From assembly GCF_004153685.1 (NCBI RefSeq), contig NZ_SDQD01000001.1, positions 248,001-312,000 on the forward strand: 64,000 nt of DNA. Reading direction: 5' to 3'. The notes beneath the pieces are model-generated. The model saw only the letters and a program-made list of their open reading frames with translations, made no database searches and was not told the DNA's origin. Below are positions 22,391-34,100 of this stretch, one piece after another. The translations under genes were made by a program, and so were the position numbers. The stretch's first letter is position 1; each line of letters begins with the position of its first letter. This stretch comes from Pollutimonas harenae (GTDB lineage: Bacteria; Pseudomonadota; Gammaproteobacteria; Burkholderiales; Burkholderiaceae_B).

Positions 22391-22750
22391 ATGCCCACCC
22401 GACGTATCTTCTTTAACCAGCTCGCGCTGGATGCACGCATAGGTATTCTGGAACACGAGCTGCGTGCAACGCAGCCACTGCACATCGATGCCGAGTTCGA
22501 CGTTGATATTACCCAGGAAGTCAATGACCAGAACATTCAGTCAGTGCTCGACTATCGTCTATTGCGCAACGCCATTGTCGACGAATGCACACACGCACAT
22601 GTCAATCTGCTGGAAACGCTCAGCGAGCGCGTAGTGCAGCGCATACTCAATGAATTTCCCCTGGTGCAGTTTGTCAAGATACGCATCAGCAAGCCGCTGG
22701 CATTTTCCGACTGCTCCGCAGTAGGCATAGAGCTGCAGCGCAGCCGCTGA
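22391..22750 (+). CDS. folB: Dihydroneopterin aldolase
   Basis: A 119-residue enzyme that cleaves 7,8-dihydroneopterin in folate synthesis. The start [27 protein letters not shown] and the [11 protein letters not shown] segment are typical. It begins a co-directional group folB-ttcA-mscS with small gaps (20 and 12 bp). Confidence 0.9.
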   Translation: MPTRRIFFNQLALDARIGILEHELRATQPLHIDAEFDVDITQEVNDQNIQSVLDYRLLRNAIVDECTHAHVNLLETLSERVVQRILNEFPLVQFVKIRISKPLAFSDCSAVGIELQRSR

Positions 22751-22770
22751 ACCTTTTTATTTTCACCACC

Positions 22771-23745
22771 ATGCAAGCCGACACCCTACAACACCCCGAG
22801 GCATCCGGACAAGATCAGTCCGAAGCCAGCCGCCGCGCGCAGAAGCAGCGCATTAACGAAAACAAGCTGAGCAAGCGCCTGATACGCGAAACCGGGCGAG
22901 CCATCAGCGACTTCAACATGATAGAAGACGGCGACAAGGTCATGGTGTGCCTGTCGGGCGGCAAAGACTCGTACAGCATGCTGGACATCTTGCTGACACT
23001 CAAAGCGCGCGCGCCCATTAACTTCGACATCATTGCCGTCAACCTGGACCAGAAACAGCCGGGCTTCCCCGAACACGTCTTGCCAGACTATCTGCGTTCA
23101 ATCAATGTGCCGTTCCACATCGAAAACCAGGACACCTACTCCATCGTCACGCGCGTTATTCCTGAGGGCAAGACCACTTGCTCGCTGTGTTCACGCTTGC
23201 GGCGCGGCATTCTGTACCGGGTTGCGTCAGAACTGGGTGCCACCAAAATCGCCCTGGGCCATCATCGCGACGACATTCTGGGCACCTTCTTCCTGAACCT
23301 GTTCTACGGCGGCCGCATGAAAGCCATGCCGCCCAAGCTGATGTCCGATAACGGCGAGCACATCGTGATTCGTCCGCTGGCCTACATTCCCGAAAAAGAC
23401 CTCATCGCCTACGCGCAGATGAAGCAGTTTCCCATCATTCCCTGCAATCTGTGCGGTTCGCAGGAAAACCTGAAACGCAAGGAAGTCACCCGCATGATCG
23501 CTGAGTGGGACCGGCATTTCCCCGGACGCTCATGGAATGTATTCGGCGCACTGTCGCGCGTGGTGCCGACTCACCTCATGGACAAAGAGCTCTTTGATTT
23601 CGCAGGTCTTGTACCCACTGGTCAGAGAGACGACAATGGTGACAAGGCCTTCGACGACGAACCCATCGAGTCACCATTCGGTCTGCACGCCCAGTCCGAC
23701 GACATTCCCACTATAAGACGCAATACTGCTTCACCTCATACCTAA
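22771..23745 (+). CDS. ttcA: tRNA 2-thiocytidine(32) synthetase TtcA
   Basis: A 324-residue ATP-dependent enzyme that places sulfur on cytidine 32 of tRNA. The PP-loop [10 protein letters not shown] and the two CxxC pairs that hold an iron-sulfur cluster (CSLC and CNLC) are visible. The family block [28 protein letters not shown] is intact. It sits between folB and a mechanosensitive channel gene, probably in one transcript. Confidence 0.95.
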   Translation: MQADTLQHPEASGQDQSEASRRAQKQRINENKLSKRLIRETGRAISDFNMIEDGDKVMVCLSGGKDSYSMLDILLTLKARAPINFDIIAVNLDQKQPGFPEHVLPDYLRSINVPFHIENQDTYSIVTRVIPEGKTTCSLCSRLRRGILYRVASELGATKIALGHHRDDILGTFFLNLFYGGRMKAMPPKLMSDNGEHIVIRPLAYIPEKDLIAYAQMKQFPIIPCNLCGSQENLKRKEVTRMIAEWDRHFPGRSWNVFGALSRVVPTHLMDKELFDFAGLVPTGQRDDNGDKAFDDEPIESPFGLHAQSDDIPTIRRNTASPHT

Positions 23746-23757
23746 GGAGGCCGCCTA

Positions 23758-26151
23758 GTGGCATCACGAACCAGACTCTCAAGCATTCCATCCTCTCTCC
23801 TCACCCAGCTTTTTGCAGTACTCCTTTTGCTGTCCGGCATGGCGTTTGCTCCAGGCGCTGCCGCTCAAGCACCTGCCGACGCTCCACCATCCAGCACCCC
23901 CTCGTACAGTGCGCTTGCCGATCTACTGGAAAACGAGCAGGCGCGCGACAAGCTGATTGAACAGCTGCGCAATCTGGCGCCACCAGACGGACTAGAGTCC
24001 ACACCTGACGCCGCCGCAGCCACCTCTACCGATCCCGACAAGCAAAGGCTCTCACAGCGCCTGGCCACAGGCTTGCACAACTTCACCGCCAGCGTGCTGC
24101 ACGACACCTCTGCAACCATGATGGCCGTTCGTGCAGCCCTCAGTGGCCAGCCCGTCCCCGGCAATCACTTGCAGACCTCTTTGCCCGCCCTGGAGCTGCT
24201 GCTCTTCACCATACTGGGCACACTACTGGCCTATTTTATTTTCCGCACACTGGCCAAACCTGGCTTTGCTCGTTTGAACGTGTGGATACTGCAAGACGCC
24301 AAGCGTGCGGACGCGCCTGCTGCCGAGCCATCTTCGCCGCTGGTCACGGCCGTCAGGCGCCATCGCTTTGCCTCTTTGGCCATGGGACGCAAGCTGCTGG
24401 GCGTGACTGCCGCTTTACTGATCGACGTGGCTGCCACGCTGCTGGCTGCGTTGGCGGGCTACATACTGGTCACCACACTGGCAAGCTCCAGTGGAGACAG
24501 CACCATAGTCCTATTGTCGCTGCAATTCCTGACGGCCTTTGTCATGATAGAAATTGCCAAGGCGATTTCGCGCGGTATATTCGCCACCCGCTACGATCAG
24601 TTGCGCCTGCTGCCGCTTGCTCCTGAAACGGCAGACTACTGGAATCACTGGCTGACTCTGCTCATAGGCCTCACCGGCTATGGCCTGCTGGTCGCCGTAC
24701 CGGTAACCGAAATGGTGTTCCTGCCTGCCGCAGGCAAGATTCTTGGGCTCATCATCATGCTGTGCGTCTATATCTATGGTGTAGGGGTTGTGTGGAAGAA
24801 CCGCAAAGCGGTACAGGCAGGTCTTATTCATCGCGCAGAGCAATCTACTACCGCCATATTCGGTACCCTGCTGCGCGTACTCGGACGAGTATGGCACTTG
24901 CTTGCGCTGGCTTACTTCACTGTCTTGCTGGTTGTGACTCAGGCCGAACAAGACCAGGCTCTGGCATTCATGGTCCGTGCCACAACACAAACCCTTATAG
25001 CCATCGCAATAGGGTTGATTCTGGCTGCGATATTGTCTTCGCTGATGTCACGCCGCATTCAGTTGCCCGAGCATTGGCGCGGCATGCTGCCCATGCTGGA
25101 AGGCCGAATCAACGCCTACGTACCTGTCACTTTGAAAACACTGCGTCTGTTGATCCTCATTACTGTGGCACTGATCGTGCTGGATGCATGGCGGGCTTTC
25201 GACTTGATTGCCTGGTTGCAATCGTCCAGCGGACGCGCCATTGTGGCAGTGATTTTCCGGGTAGGCGTCATCCTGGTGCTGGCCGCAGCAACCTGGACCG
25301 TACTGGCCAGCGTGATAGAACATAGGCTGGGCGTTTCCGGCGGCCACCATCGACCCAGCGAACGCGAAAAAACCCTGCTGATGCTATTCCGCAATGCCGC
25401 AGCGGTCGTGATTGCCACCATGACCGCATTAATTGTGCTGTCACAAATCGGCATCAATATTGGGCCGCTTATTGCCGGTGCCGGGGTTGCCGGGCTGGCC
25501 ATAGGCTTTGGTGCTCAAAAGCTGGTTCAGGATGTGATTACCGGCGTATTCATACAGCTGGAAAACGGCATGAACCAGAACGATGTAGTCGAGCTGGCTG
25601 GCATCTTCGGTACAGTCGAGAAAATCACCATACGCTCGGTCGTTATACGCACGCTCGATGGCGGCTATCACCTGATCCCGTTCTCAACCATAGACAAGCT
25701 CACCAACCACACGCGCGACTATGGCTACCACTATGGTGAGTACAACGTCGCACACCGCGAGAACGTTGACGAAGCCATCGCGCAGCTGGAGCTGGCATTC
25801 AAGGATCTCATGCAAGACCCCGAGCTGGCACGAGAGGTACTGGAAGAAATCTCCATACCCGGCGTCACCGGACTGACCGAGCGCGGCTTCACCATCCGCG
25901 TCCTCATCAAGACCACACCGGGCAACCAATGGGCCATACAGCGTGGATTCAATCGTTTGGTCAAGCTGCGCTTCGATGCAGCCGGAATCGAGCTGCCTTA
26001 CCCACAGACCGTGCTGCATTTTGGGCGCGATAAGCTGGGCTATGCCGCCCCGGTCGACGTGCGTGGGGTCGATGCCCTGAAGCATACCGCCTCCGGCGCG
26101 ACACCTGCCCCTGGCCAAACCATGCGACCAGTATTGGACCAAGGAAGCTGA
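23758..26151 (+). CDS. Large MscS-family mechanosensitive ion channel
   Basis: A 797-residue inner membrane protein. The GTG start follows a strong AAGGAGG site at 7 bases. A signal peptide ends near AFAPGAAAQA (about residue 37), followed by a periplasmic stretch and about nine to eleven membrane helices. The MscS core is at about residues 535-740: the pore helix GPLIAGAGVAGLAIGFGAQKLVQDVITG and the beta domain (QNDVVELAGIFGTVEKITIRSVVIRTLDGG). It is one of the long YbiO/YjeP-like members rather than small MscS. It probably protects against osmotic downshock. Confidence 0.9.
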   Translation: MASRTRLSSIPSSLLTQLFAVLLLLSGMAFAPGAAAQAPADAPPSSTPSYSALADLLENEQARDKLIEQLRNLAPPDGLESTPDAAAATSTDPDKQRLSQRLATGLHNFTASVLHDTSATMMAVRAALSGQPVPGNHLQTSLPALELLLFTILGTLLAYFIFRTLAKPGFARLNVWILQDAKRADAPAAEPSSPLVTAVRRHRFASLAMGRKLLGVTAALLIDVAATLLAALAGYILVTTLASSSGDSTIVLLSLQFLTAFVMIEIAKAISRGIFATRYDQLRLLPLAPETADYWNHWLTLLIGLTGYGLLVAVPVTEMVFLPAAGKILGLIIMLCVYIYGVGVVWKNRKAVQAGLIHRAEQSTTAIFGTLLRVLGRVWHLLALAYFTVLLVVTQAEQDQALAFMVRATTQTLIAIAIGLILAAILSSLMSRRIQLPEHWRGMLPMLEGRINAYVPVTLKTLRLLILITVALIVLDAWRAFDLIAWLQSSSGRAIVAVIFRVGVILVLAAATWTVLASVIEHRLGVSGGHHRPSEREKTLLMLFRNAAAVVIATMTALIVLSQIGINIGPLIAGAGVAGLAIGFGAQKLVQDVITGVFIQLENGMNQNDVVELAGIFGTVEKITIRSVVIRTLDGGYHLIPFSTIDKLTNHTRDYGYHYGEYNVAHRENVDEAIAQLELAFKDLMQDPELAREVLEEISIPGVTGLTERGFTIRVLIKTTPGNQWAIQRGFNRLVKLRFDAAGIELPYPQTVLHFGRDKLGYAAPVDVRGVDALKHTASGATPAPGQTMRPVLDQGS

Positions 26152-26160
26152 AAATGACCA

Positions 26161-26188
26161 GGCCCTGCTCCCGTTCAGGAGCAGGGCC
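26161..26188 (+). terminator. Hairpin after the mscS-like gene
   Basis: GGCCCTGCTCC-cgttca-GGAGCAGGGCC is a perfect 11-bp GC-rich stem 9 bp after the stop codon. No T-run follows; a pentamer repeat does. It still separates two convergent genes and probably acts as a terminator or mRNA end. Confidence 0.6.
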
Positions 26189-26240
26189 TAGCCTAGCCTG
26201 GTCTGGCCTGGTCTAGTCTGGCCTGGTCTAGTCTGGTCTG
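26186..26240 (+). repeat. Tandem pentanucleotide array G(C/T)CT(A/G) x 11
   Basis: Eleven consecutive 5-base units of GCCTA, GCCTG, GTCTA or GTCTG run from 26186 to 26240, between the mscS-like gene and convergent ubiX. The array shares its first unit with the terminator stem and may have grown from it by slippage. It is non-coding. Confidence 0.8.
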
Positions 26241-26252
26241 GCGACAATGAAT

Positions 26253-26825
26253 TCAGGCAATCCCTTCCCAGTGCGGGCCCGGTACATCAATGCCAAATAG
26301 CTCCAGCACACGAGCGACGGTGTGATTCACCATGTCGTCCAGGGTTTTAGGATGATGATAAAAAGCTGGCAGGGGCGGGAAAATAATGCCGCCCATTTCG
26401 GTGACCGCCGTCATATTGCGCAGGTGCGCAAGATTCAGCGGTGTTTCGCGCACCATCATGACCAGGCGCCGACGTTCTTTTAACGTCACATCGGCCGCCC
26501 GCGTGATGAGGTTGTCGGATAGGCCATGCGCCACCGCAGCCAGGGTACGCATGGAACATGGCACAACCACCATACCAGCCGTGGCAAAACCGCCACTGGA
26601 CAGCGTCGCGCCTACATCGCGGAAACTGTAAACACGATCAGCCAGCGCATGAACGTCTTGGCGGGTTTGGTTCAGTTCGTATTTGATATTGAGCACACCT
26701 GGTGGTGAAACCACCAGATGCGTTTCAACATCGGGCACATCGCGCAAAACCTGCAGCAGGCGTACGGCATAAATGGCACCTGTGGCGCCAGTTACCCCGA
26801 CGACAAGCCGACGCTTGCTGGTCAC
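26253..26825 (-). CDS. ubiX: Flavin prenyltransferase UbiX
   Basis: A 190-residue enzyme that makes prenylated FMN for the UbiD decarboxylase in ubiquinone synthesis. The N-terminal [19 protein letters not shown] and the [42 protein letters not shown] block are diagnostic. Its ATG overlaps the grxD stop by 4 bp (ATGA), so they are translationally coupled. Confidence 0.93.
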   Translation of the reverse strand: MTSKRRLVVGVTGATGAIYAVRLLQVLRDVPDVETHLVVSPPGVLNIKYELNQTRQDVHALADRVYSFRDVGATLSSGGFATAGMVVVPCSMRTLAAVAHGLSDNLITRAADVTLKERRRLVMMVRETPLNLAHLRNMTAVTEMGGIIFPPLPAFYHHPKTLDDMVNHTVARVLELFGIDVPGPHWEGIA

Positions 26826-27148
26826 GCAAGCGCCCCTGCCTCTTTCAATACAGTGCCAAGCTCGCCGTTTTCGTACATTTCGGCAATGATGTCAGAGCCC
26901 CCAACAAATTCACCAGCCACGTATAGCTGAGGAATGGTAGGCCAGTTGGAATATTCTTTAATGCCCTGACGTACTTCTTCGTCGTCCAGCACGTTAACGG
27001 TTACCAGCTTGGTCACACCCGAGGACTGCAACACTTGTATGGCGCGGCCCGAGAAACCACATTGAGGAAATTGGGCTGTGCCTTTCATAAACAACACAAC
27101 CGGGTTTTCCGTAACGGTTTCACGAATAAAATCTTGTACTTCGCTCAT
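26822..27148 (-). CDS. grxD: Monothiol glutaredoxin (Grx4/GrxD family)
   Basis: A 108-residue glutaredoxin that carries or delivers iron-sulfur clusters. The monothiol active site CGFS is at about residues 29-32 in [18 protein letters not shown], and the glutathione-binding [19 protein letters not shown] block is present. It belongs to the hemA-prfA-prmC-grxD-ubiX cluster. Confidence 0.95.
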   Translation of the reverse strand: MSEVQDFIRETVTENPVVLFMKGTAQFPQCGFSGRAIQVLQSSGVTKLVTVNVLDDEEVRQGIKEYSNWPTIPQLYVAGEFVGGSDIIAEMYENGELGTVLKEAGALA

Positions 27149-27189
27149 TGCTTTCGATTCCAGGAAAAAAGTAATGGATGGCCTGTTGA

Positions 27190-28047
27190 CTATCCTTGAT
27201 TATAAATGCCACCGGTCACCCGTTCGATACCGGCCAGATCTTGCAAACTGGCAACCTGGGTGAAGCCAGCCTGTTGCAACAACTGCCGCACAGCCAAGGC
27301 CTGATCCCAGCCGTGCTCCAGATACAGCGCAGCGCCGGGTTTCAGCCTGGCCCCAGCCCCTTGCACAATGGTGCGCAGGGCGGAAAGCCCGTCGCTTCCG
27401 TCAGTCAGGGCCAGCGCCGGTTCGAATCGCAGGTCGCCTTGCCCAAGGTGCGGATCGCAGGCCGCAATATACGGCGGATTCGACACGATCAGATCAAAAC
27501 CACTATGACCAACCAGGGCATCGTACCAACTACCCTGGAAAAACTCGACTTCGGCCCCCAACTCTTGCGCATTGCGCCGGGCAATTACCAGGGCGTCGGC
27601 ACTTAAATCAGTGGCAGCAACCCTGGCGCCAGATACATTGAGCGCGATGGAAACGGCGATGGCCCCAGTACCGGTGCCCAGATCAAGAACACGAGGTGCC
27701 GGAAGCCCTTGTAGATAGTCTAACGCAGTCTCGACCAAAAGTTCGGTTTCAGGACGCGGAATCAGTACGCCTGGCCCAACCAGGAAGTCGCGCCCCATAA
27801 ATTCCCTATGCCCCAGAATGTAAGCCATGGGCTCGCCGGCCAGCCGGCGCGACTGCAATTCCAGAAAACGGGCTACCGTGTCGGGGGCTAGCGGATCCCT
27901 GTCGTGAGCAATCAACCAGGCACGCGATACCTGCAAGATGTGCTGCCACAGCATATGCACTTCCAGCCTGGGCAGGCTGCTCTCTTGCGATACGCTATAC
28001 ACGCTGTCGAAATCAGCCTGGGCACCAGGCGTAGCACCGTCAGTCAT
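27190..28047 (-). CDS. prmC: Release factor glutamine methyltransferase PrmC
   Basis: Methylates the GGQ glutamine of release factors. The start is the ATG at 28047, overlapping the prfA stop region by 8 bp; longer readings run into prfA. SAM motif I is [17 protein letters not shown] and the catalytic NPPY lies in [17 protein letters not shown]. At 285 residues it has the normal length. Its substrate gene prfA is directly upstream. Confidence 0.95.
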   Translation of the reverse strand: MTDGATPGAQADFDSVYSVSQESSLPRLEVHMLWQHILQVSRAWLIAHDRDPLAPDTVARFLELQSRRLAGEPMAYILGHREFMGRDFLVGPGVLIPRPETELLVETALDYLQGLPAPRVLDLGTGTGAIAVSIALNVSGARVAATDLSADALVIARRNAQELGAEVEFFQGSWYDALVGHSGFDLIVSNPPYIAACDPHLGQGDLRFEPALALTDGSDGLSALRTIVQGAGARLKPGAALYLEHGWDQALAVRQLLQQAGFTQVASLQDLAGIERVTGGIYNQG

Positions 28048-29119
28048 GCCCCAAAGCAGCCAACTGCTCGGCCTGGTGCTCTGCCAGCAAGGCATTCGTC
28101 AATTCGTCCAGATCACCATCCATGATATGCCCCAGCTTGTACAGCGTAAGGTTGATGCGATGATCGGTGACCCGACCCTGTGGGTAATTGTAAGTACGTA
28201 TGCGCTCAGAGCGGTCACCCGTTCCCACCAGGCTCTTGCGTTGGGCCGCCTCTTTATCGTGCTGCTCTTGCTGCTGCTTGTCTTTCAAACGCGCAGCCAA
28301 TACCTGCAAGGCCTTGTCCTTATTGCGGTGCTGAGACCGGTCGTCCTGGCACTCCACTACCAGTCCGGTAGGCAAGTGGGTCACTCGCACGGCCGAGTCA
28401 GTCTTGTTGATATGCTGCCCGCCCGCTCCGCTTGCGCGGAAGGTATCAATACGCAAATCAGCCGGACTGATCACAATATCGCTTTGCTCATCAGCCTCGG
28501 GCAGCACCGCCACGGTGCAAGCCGAGGTATGAATACGGCCTTGAGTTTCTGTGGCAGGCACCCGCTGCACGCGATGCGCCCCCGATTCAAACTTGAGCCG
28601 GCCATACACGCCATCGCCGTCCACGCGCGCGATCACTTCCTTATAACCACCGACCTCAGACTCACTGGCAGACATAAGTTCAACACGCCAATTATTGTTT
28701 TCCGCATAACGGGTATACATGCGCAATAAATCGCCAGCGAACAAGGCGCTTTCATCGCCGCCCGTGCCTGCACGTATTTCCAGGAAAACACTACGGCCGT
28801 CATCGGGATCGCGCGGCAACAACAGGACCTGCAGATCAGCCTCCAGCTGCTCGAGCTTTTCCTTGCCCAGCATCAGCTCTTCTTCGGCCATGGCCCGCAT
28901 ATCCGGATCGGCCATCATCTCCTGGGCGGCCTCGATATCGCCCTCGGTAGACAAAAAATCATTGAATACCGCTACTACCGGATCCAGTTCCGCACGCTCA
29001 CGAGATATCTTGCGGTAACGATCCATATCGCTGGCAATCTCGGGCTCAGCCAACAAGGCATCAACTTCAACCAATCGGTGAGCCAATTGCTCCAACCGAT
29101 CACGCATGGAAGATTTCAT
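28040..29119 (-). CDS. prfA: Peptide chain release factor 1
   Basis: A 359-residue factor that ends translation at UAA and UAG. The stop-codon reading PxT motif appears as PAT in [14 protein letters not shown], and the peptidyl-hydrolysis GGQ motif is in [22 protein letters not shown]. The gene is 69 bp after hemA and overlaps prmC. Confidence 0.97.
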   Translation of the reverse strand: MKSSMRDRLEQLAHRLVEVDALLAEPEIASDMDRYRKISRERAELDPVVAVFNDFLSTEGDIEAAQEMMADPDMRAMAEEELMLGKEKLEQLEADLQVLLLPRDPDDGRSVFLEIRAGTGGDESALFAGDLLRMYTRYAENNNWRVELMSASESEVGGYKEVIARVDGDGVYGRLKFESGAHRVQRVPATETQGRIHTSACTVAVLPEADEQSDIVISPADLRIDTFRASGAGGQHINKTDSAVRVTHLPTGLVVECQDDRSQHRNKDKALQVLAARLKDKQQQEQHDKEAAQRKSLVGTGDRSERIRTYNYPQGRVTDHRINLTLYKLGHIMDGDLDELTNALLAEHQAEQLAALGHD

Positions 29120-29188
29120 AAATAAATGGGGAAAAACAGACGATTGAAAGAACGCGCACGCGGCCTGGCAGATACAGCCACAGCTTCG

Positions 29189-30463
29189 CTAACGACGGCG
29201 TTCAGTCGTAGGCAACAGGCGCGGCAACAGCGTCAGCAATTGCTGACGCTCGTCGTTGGCGCTGCGGTTCAGGGCAGCCAACGGTCCGTGCATATATTTT
29301 TGCGTGAGGCCGTGGGCCAGTTGTTCGAGCACAAGCTCGGGAGATTCGCCGCGCGCCAACAAGCGACGAGCTCGATCGAGCTCGCTTTGGCGTACCTGGT
29401 CGGCTGCCTGCTGAAAGTCGATAATGGCGGGAACAATTTCGCGCGACTGCAGCCAGTGCATGAAATGTTGTACCCGTGTTTCGATAATGGCTTCAGCCTG
29501 TACCACCGCCGCACGACGGGCATCGGTACCGCTTTGAACCATGCGGCCCAGATCATCGACCGTATACAGATAGACGTCGGCCAGCCGGCCGACCTCGGTT
29601 TCGATGTCGCGCGGCACGGCCAGATCGACCATGACCATAGGGCGATGACGCCGCGAACGCGTAGCCCTTTCGACCATCCCTAATCCAAGGATGGGCAAGG
29701 AGCTTGCCGTACAGGACACAATGACATCGAAATCGGACAGCCTTTCAGGAATGTCTGATAGCTTCATGGTCTTGGCCACAAAGCGCGATGCCAATAAATC
29801 GGCACGTTCGAGCGTACGGTTGGCCACCACCATGTTTTGCGGCTTTAGGGCCGCAAAGTGCGTGGCACAGAGCTCTATCATTTCGCCAGCGCCTATGAAC
29901 AGGACGTTGGACTGCGACAAATCGCCAAACACCCGTTCGGCCAGACGCACAGCAGCTGCCGCCATCGATACCGAATGGGCGCCAATGGCGGTTTGCGAAC
30001 GGACCTCTTTGGCCACCGAAAATGTGCGCTGAAACAATTGGTGCAGCAAGGTACCTAAAGAACCAGCCTGTTCGGCTGCCCGTACCGCGTCCTTCATTTG
30101 ACCCAGGATTTGCGGCTCGCCCAAAACCATGGAATCAAGCCCGCTGGCTACCCGGAACGCATGGCGTACCGCTTCGTTTTGCTGATACTGATACAAATGC
30201 GGCTGTAAGCTGCCCGTTTCCAGGCGATTGAAATCGGCCAGCCAGGTTGGAATGTGCTCTTGCACCTGCGGTTCGGCCGCACAGTAGATTTCAGTGCGAT
30301 TACAGGTAGAAAGAATGGCAGCCTCTTTGACCGACGAACCAAAGGTGGAACGCAGGCCATCGAGAGCCGGTTTGAGGACGTCGAGTGGAAACGACACGCG
30401 CTCGCGCACCGAAACCGGAGCTGAGACGTGGTTGAGACCGAAAGTTAAAACGTCGACAGACAT
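29189..30463 (-). CDS. hemA: Glutamyl-tRNA reductase
   Basis: A 424-residue enzyme that reduces glutamyl-tRNA to glutamate-1-semialdehyde, the first step of C5 haem synthesis. The active-site cysteine is in [13 protein letters not shown] (about residue 50). The NADPH domain includes [16 protein letters not shown], and the C-terminal dimerisation helices are complete. It heads the hemA-prfA-prmC-grxD-ubiX string, and its start lies 168 bp from the tRNA-Phe gene on the other strand. Confidence 0.96.
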   Translation of the reverse strand: MSVDVLTFGLNHVSAPVSVRERVSFPLDVLKPALDGLRSTFGSSVKEAAILSTCNRTEIYCAAEPQVQEHIPTWLADFNRLETGSLQPHLYQYQQNEAVRHAFRVASGLDSMVLGEPQILGQMKDAVRAAEQAGSLGTLLHQLFQRTFSVAKEVRSQTAIGAHSVSMAAAAVRLAERVFGDLSQSNVLFIGAGEMIELCATHFAALKPQNMVVANRTLERADLLASRFVAKTMKLSDIPERLSDFDVIVSCTASSLPILGLGMVERATRSRRHRPMVMVDLAVPRDIETEVGRLADVYLYTVDDLGRMVQSGTDARRAAVVQAEAIIETRVQHFMHWLQSREIVPAIIDFQQAADQVRQSELDRARRLLARGESPELVLEQLAHGLTQKYMHGPLAALNRSANDERQQLLTLLPRLLPTTERRR

Positions 30464-30631
30464 ATTCTTTTATATAGGGACGCAAGTGCTTGAATCGAAC
30501 ACGATTATAGTCGTCTTACGGGTTTTTACTGAAATTGGCGTTTGCGCTGGCGCAAGTTGCTGCGGAATAGCGTCCGACTACGTGGCGTAAAGCAGACATT
30601 TTCATTTTCGTGTATTATTTCGCCTTTCGAT

Positions 30632-30707
30632 GGCCTGGTAGCTCAGTCGGTAGAGCAGAGGATTGAAAATCCTTGTGTCGGTGGTTCGATTCCGCCCCAG
30701 GCCACCA
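30632..30707 (+). tRNA. pheT: tRNA-Phe (GAA)
   Basis: A 76-base cloverleaf. The acceptor arms GGCCTGG and CCAGGCC pair fully, the D arm contains AGCTCAGTCGGTAGAGC, the anticodon loop TTGAAAA gives anticodon GAA, the T arm is GGTTCGATTCC, and CCA is encoded. All DNA to its right is accessory, so its 3' end is the probable attachment site of the island. The gene symbol is conventional only. Confidence 0.97.
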
Positions 30708-30746
30708 TTCTGCTGTTCCAGCACGCTTCAAAACATCTGTGCCGTT

Positions 30747-30816
30747 AAGCATAAAACTGCCATTCGGAAGACTTATGCTTTAAATCCCGATTGGCGACAT
30801 TATGCTTTATCGGGAT
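30747..30816. repeat. Interleaved inverted repeats just downstream of tRNA-Phe
   Basis: AAGCATAA (30747-30754) is followed by two copies of its reverse complement TTATGCTT (30773-30780 and 30800-30807), and ATCCCGAT (30784-30791) pairs with ATCGGGAT (30809-30816). This packed set of short arms is typical of recombinase arm sites or a regulatory RNA structure. Neither role is shown. Confidence 0.4.
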
Positions 30817-30853
30817 CGAAGGTTAGACTCAAGGGTTTTGCCCTCAAATGCTT

Positions 30854-30882
30854 AAAAGCCAGTCAAATGACTGGCTTTTTTT
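30854..30882 (+). terminator. Intrinsic terminator downstream of tRNA-Phe
   Basis: AAAAGCCAGTC-aaat-GACTGGCTTTT is a perfect 11-bp stem ending in a run of seven T. It is about 150 bp after the tRNA gene. The rest of the 30,708-31,125 gap shows no gene I can support. Confidence 0.85.
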
Positions 30883-31125
30883 GTTTGCGCCCGCCGCAGC
30901 CGCACAAGCCTCCAGCGCTCTTGACTTCCTTCTCCGATCGTTCTCGCCGTAACCTGCCACAACTGGCCTAATCGCGAACAGACAATCAACACATCGGTAC
31001 AATAGTTCCGCAGGAAGGACCGCGACCTTTTCCCACTCTGGATCAGTAAGGGCTTCACCACGCCCAAGGGGCATGGTGCGAAGTCGCGTCGCACCATGTA
31101 AAAACACCAAGGGATTTGACTTAGC

Positions 31126-34100
31126 ATGGAATTTAACGAAGACACTCGAGTAAAAATCCCGACCATCCTGCACCTGATGAGGCTAAGTTATCAGTATCTG
31201 TCGCTCAAAGGGCAACACTGGGATCTTGACACCAACATTTTCCCTGAACTTTTCTCGTCAGCGATAACCCGGATCAACCCCGGCATTGATGCGGTCGAGG
31301 TTTCCCGGCTACTGGAAGACATCAAACTACTGCTGGATAACGAAGACCTCGGTCGTGCTTTCTTTGAGCGCCTGAGCGACCGCTCCAACACCCGGCTGAT
31401 TGATTTCAAGAACTTCAACAACAACAGTTTTCACGTCGTCACGGAACTGACCTGCCAGAATGGTGATGAAGAATTCCGGCCAGACATCACCCTGTTGATC
31501 AACGGTATGCCGCTGGTCTTTATTGAAGTGAAAAAGCCCAACAATCGGGAAGGGATACTGGCCGAGCGCGACCGCATCAGTAAGCGCTTTCAAAACCCAA
31601 AATTCAAGCGCTTTGCCAACATCACCCAGTTCATGATCTTCTCCAACAATATGGAGTACGACGACGGTGACCCCGAGCCTGTTCAAGGTGCTTTCTATGC
31701 CAGCAGCTCCTACCATGAACCAGCCTTCAATTACTTCCGCGAAGAAGAGGTACTGAACCTGACAGCCCTGCTAAAGCCGTTGCCGGAAGCAGATGAACTC
31801 AGGGTATTAAAAGACAACAACCTGGAAGTGATACGTAACAACCCTGAATTCCAGACCAACAAAGAACCAAACCGGCCAACCAACCGCATCTGCACCTCTC
31901 TACTTAACAGAGAGCGTCTGGCATTTATTTTGCGCTACGCACTCACCTACGTGTCGGAGATTGAGGGGCCACACAAGCACGTTATGCGCTACCCGCAGCT
32001 ATTCGCCACCAAAGCCATTGAAAGAAAGCTCAATGAAGGCGTAAAAAAAGGGATCATTTGGCATACCCAAGGCAGCGGCAAAACCGCACTGGCCTTCTAT
32101 AACGTTAGGTTCCTGACTGACTATTTCCAGAAGCAGCAGATCATTCCCAAGTTCTACTTCATTGTTGATCGGATTGACCTGCTGCAACAGGCGCAGTGGG
32201 AGTTCACCGCGCGCGGCCTGACCGTCCACACCGTCGACTCCCGCGAAGCCTTTACCCGCGACATCAAAGCAACCCAGGTGATCCACAACCATTCAGGTAG
32301 GCCGGAAATCACCGTGGTGAACATTCAGAAATTCAAGGACGACCCGGATGTCGTTTCGATCAAGGACTACGACATCGCCATCCAGCGCGTGTACTTTCTG
32401 GATGAAGTGCACCGCAGCTATAACCCCAAGGGCAGCTTCCTCGCCAATCTGAGCCAGTCCGATACCAACGCCATAAAAATTGGCCTCACTGGCACCCCAC
32501 TGCTAGGCGACGACTACAACTCGCGGGCGTTGTTTGGCGACTATATCCACAAATACTATTACAACGCCTCCATTGCTGATGGCTATACCCTGCGCCTGAT
32601 CCGTGAAGAAATTGCCACTAACTACAAAATGGCACTGCAACAGGCGCTGGAAGACGTGGAGGTGAAAATGGGCGACGTAGACCGAAAGCTAATCTACGCC
32701 CACGAAAGCTTTGTCGAACCGATGCTTGATTACATCATCAACGACTTTGAAAAAAGCCGGGGTGCACTTAACGATAGCAGCATCGGCGGCATGGTGATTT
32801 GCGACAGCTCGGAACAAGCCAAGCAGATGTTCGACATCTTCAACGCAGTCTATGCGCAACCTTCCAGCACACCTTATGACCTCAAGGATTCCGCACACGC
32901 CCTGATCGCCGCCGCTAAACCAGAGAGCTATGCCGCCAGAGCCAGGTTGAACCACAGGGTCAAAAACGCAGCGCTGATCCTGCACGATATAGGCACCAAG
33001 GAAGCACGCAAAAACTGGGTAGAAGAATTTAAGGCAGGGAAAATAGATTTCCTTTTCGTCTATAACATGCTTCTCACCGGCTTCGACGCCAAGCGCCTGA
33101 AAAAGCTGTATCTGGGCCGGGTGATTCGCAAACACAACCTGCTTCAAGCCTTAACCCGAGTCAACCGCACCTACAAAGGTTTCCGCTACGGCTACGTGGT
33201 GGACTTTGCCGATATCCGCAAGGAGTTTGACGCCACCAACAAAGCCTATTTTGATGAGTTGCAATCGGAACTCGGCGATGAAATGGAGCATTACTCCAAC
33301 CTGTTCAAATCACAGGCTGAAATTCAACAAGAAATTGAACATATCAAGGACGTGCTTTTCCGCTTCGATATTGACAACGCCGAAATCTTTGCCAATCAAA
33401 TCAGCCAGATACAAGACAGGCAAACAGTCCTGGCGCTGAAGAAGGCGCTGGAAAATGCCAAAAGCCTCTACAACCTTATTCGCTTGCAAGGCGAGTACGG
33501 CATTCTCAATGAGCTAGATTTCGCCAAGCTGAACATCCTCTATCGGGAAACCAGCAACCACCTAGATATGCTCAACCTTAAGGAACGCATCGAGCAAGGT
33601 ACGGACACCACCAACCTGCTGAATGTCGCCCTTGAGGATGTCATCTTCAAATTCATCAAGATCGGCGAAGAAGAGCTGGTGCTGGCCGACCAGTTAAAAA
33701 ACACTTTGCGCCAAACCCGTGAAGCGCTGACCAGCAACTTTGATCAGCAAGATCCACAGTTCATCAACCTCAAGGAAGAGCTGGAGCGATTATTCAAGAA
33801 AAAGAACCTCAGCGAAGTCACCCAAGATGACATGGTTGCCAATATTGGCGCGCTAGAAAAGATACTTGAGCGCGTCAAGGAGCTAAACCGCCAGAACAAC
33901 CAGCTGCGGCAGAAGTATCTGGGCGACGCCAAATACACCCGCATCCATAAACGCTTGCAAGAGCACGGAGGAGTCAGTGATTCAGAGCGCAAGATATTTG
34001 AAGCGCTTACGGGTGTAAAACAAGATGCCGATGAGCAGATAGTCAATAACAGCCAGATACTGGACAACGAAGGTTACTTTGAGCGTCAGATGATGCCGCT

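Noticed and set aside
30854-30882. Terminator arms CCAGTC-AAAT-GACTGG resemble the 22-bp dyads near tnsAB
   Set aside because: It is a perfect hairpin with a T-run, so a terminator explains it; the spacer length differs and the A/T context is not shared.
30844-31173. Minus-strand frame with LTDPEWEKVAVLP, resembling an IS transposase start
   Set aside because: Too short a match; it overlaps the hsdR start and the tRNA-linked terminator, and no terminal repeats or further transposase motifs follow.
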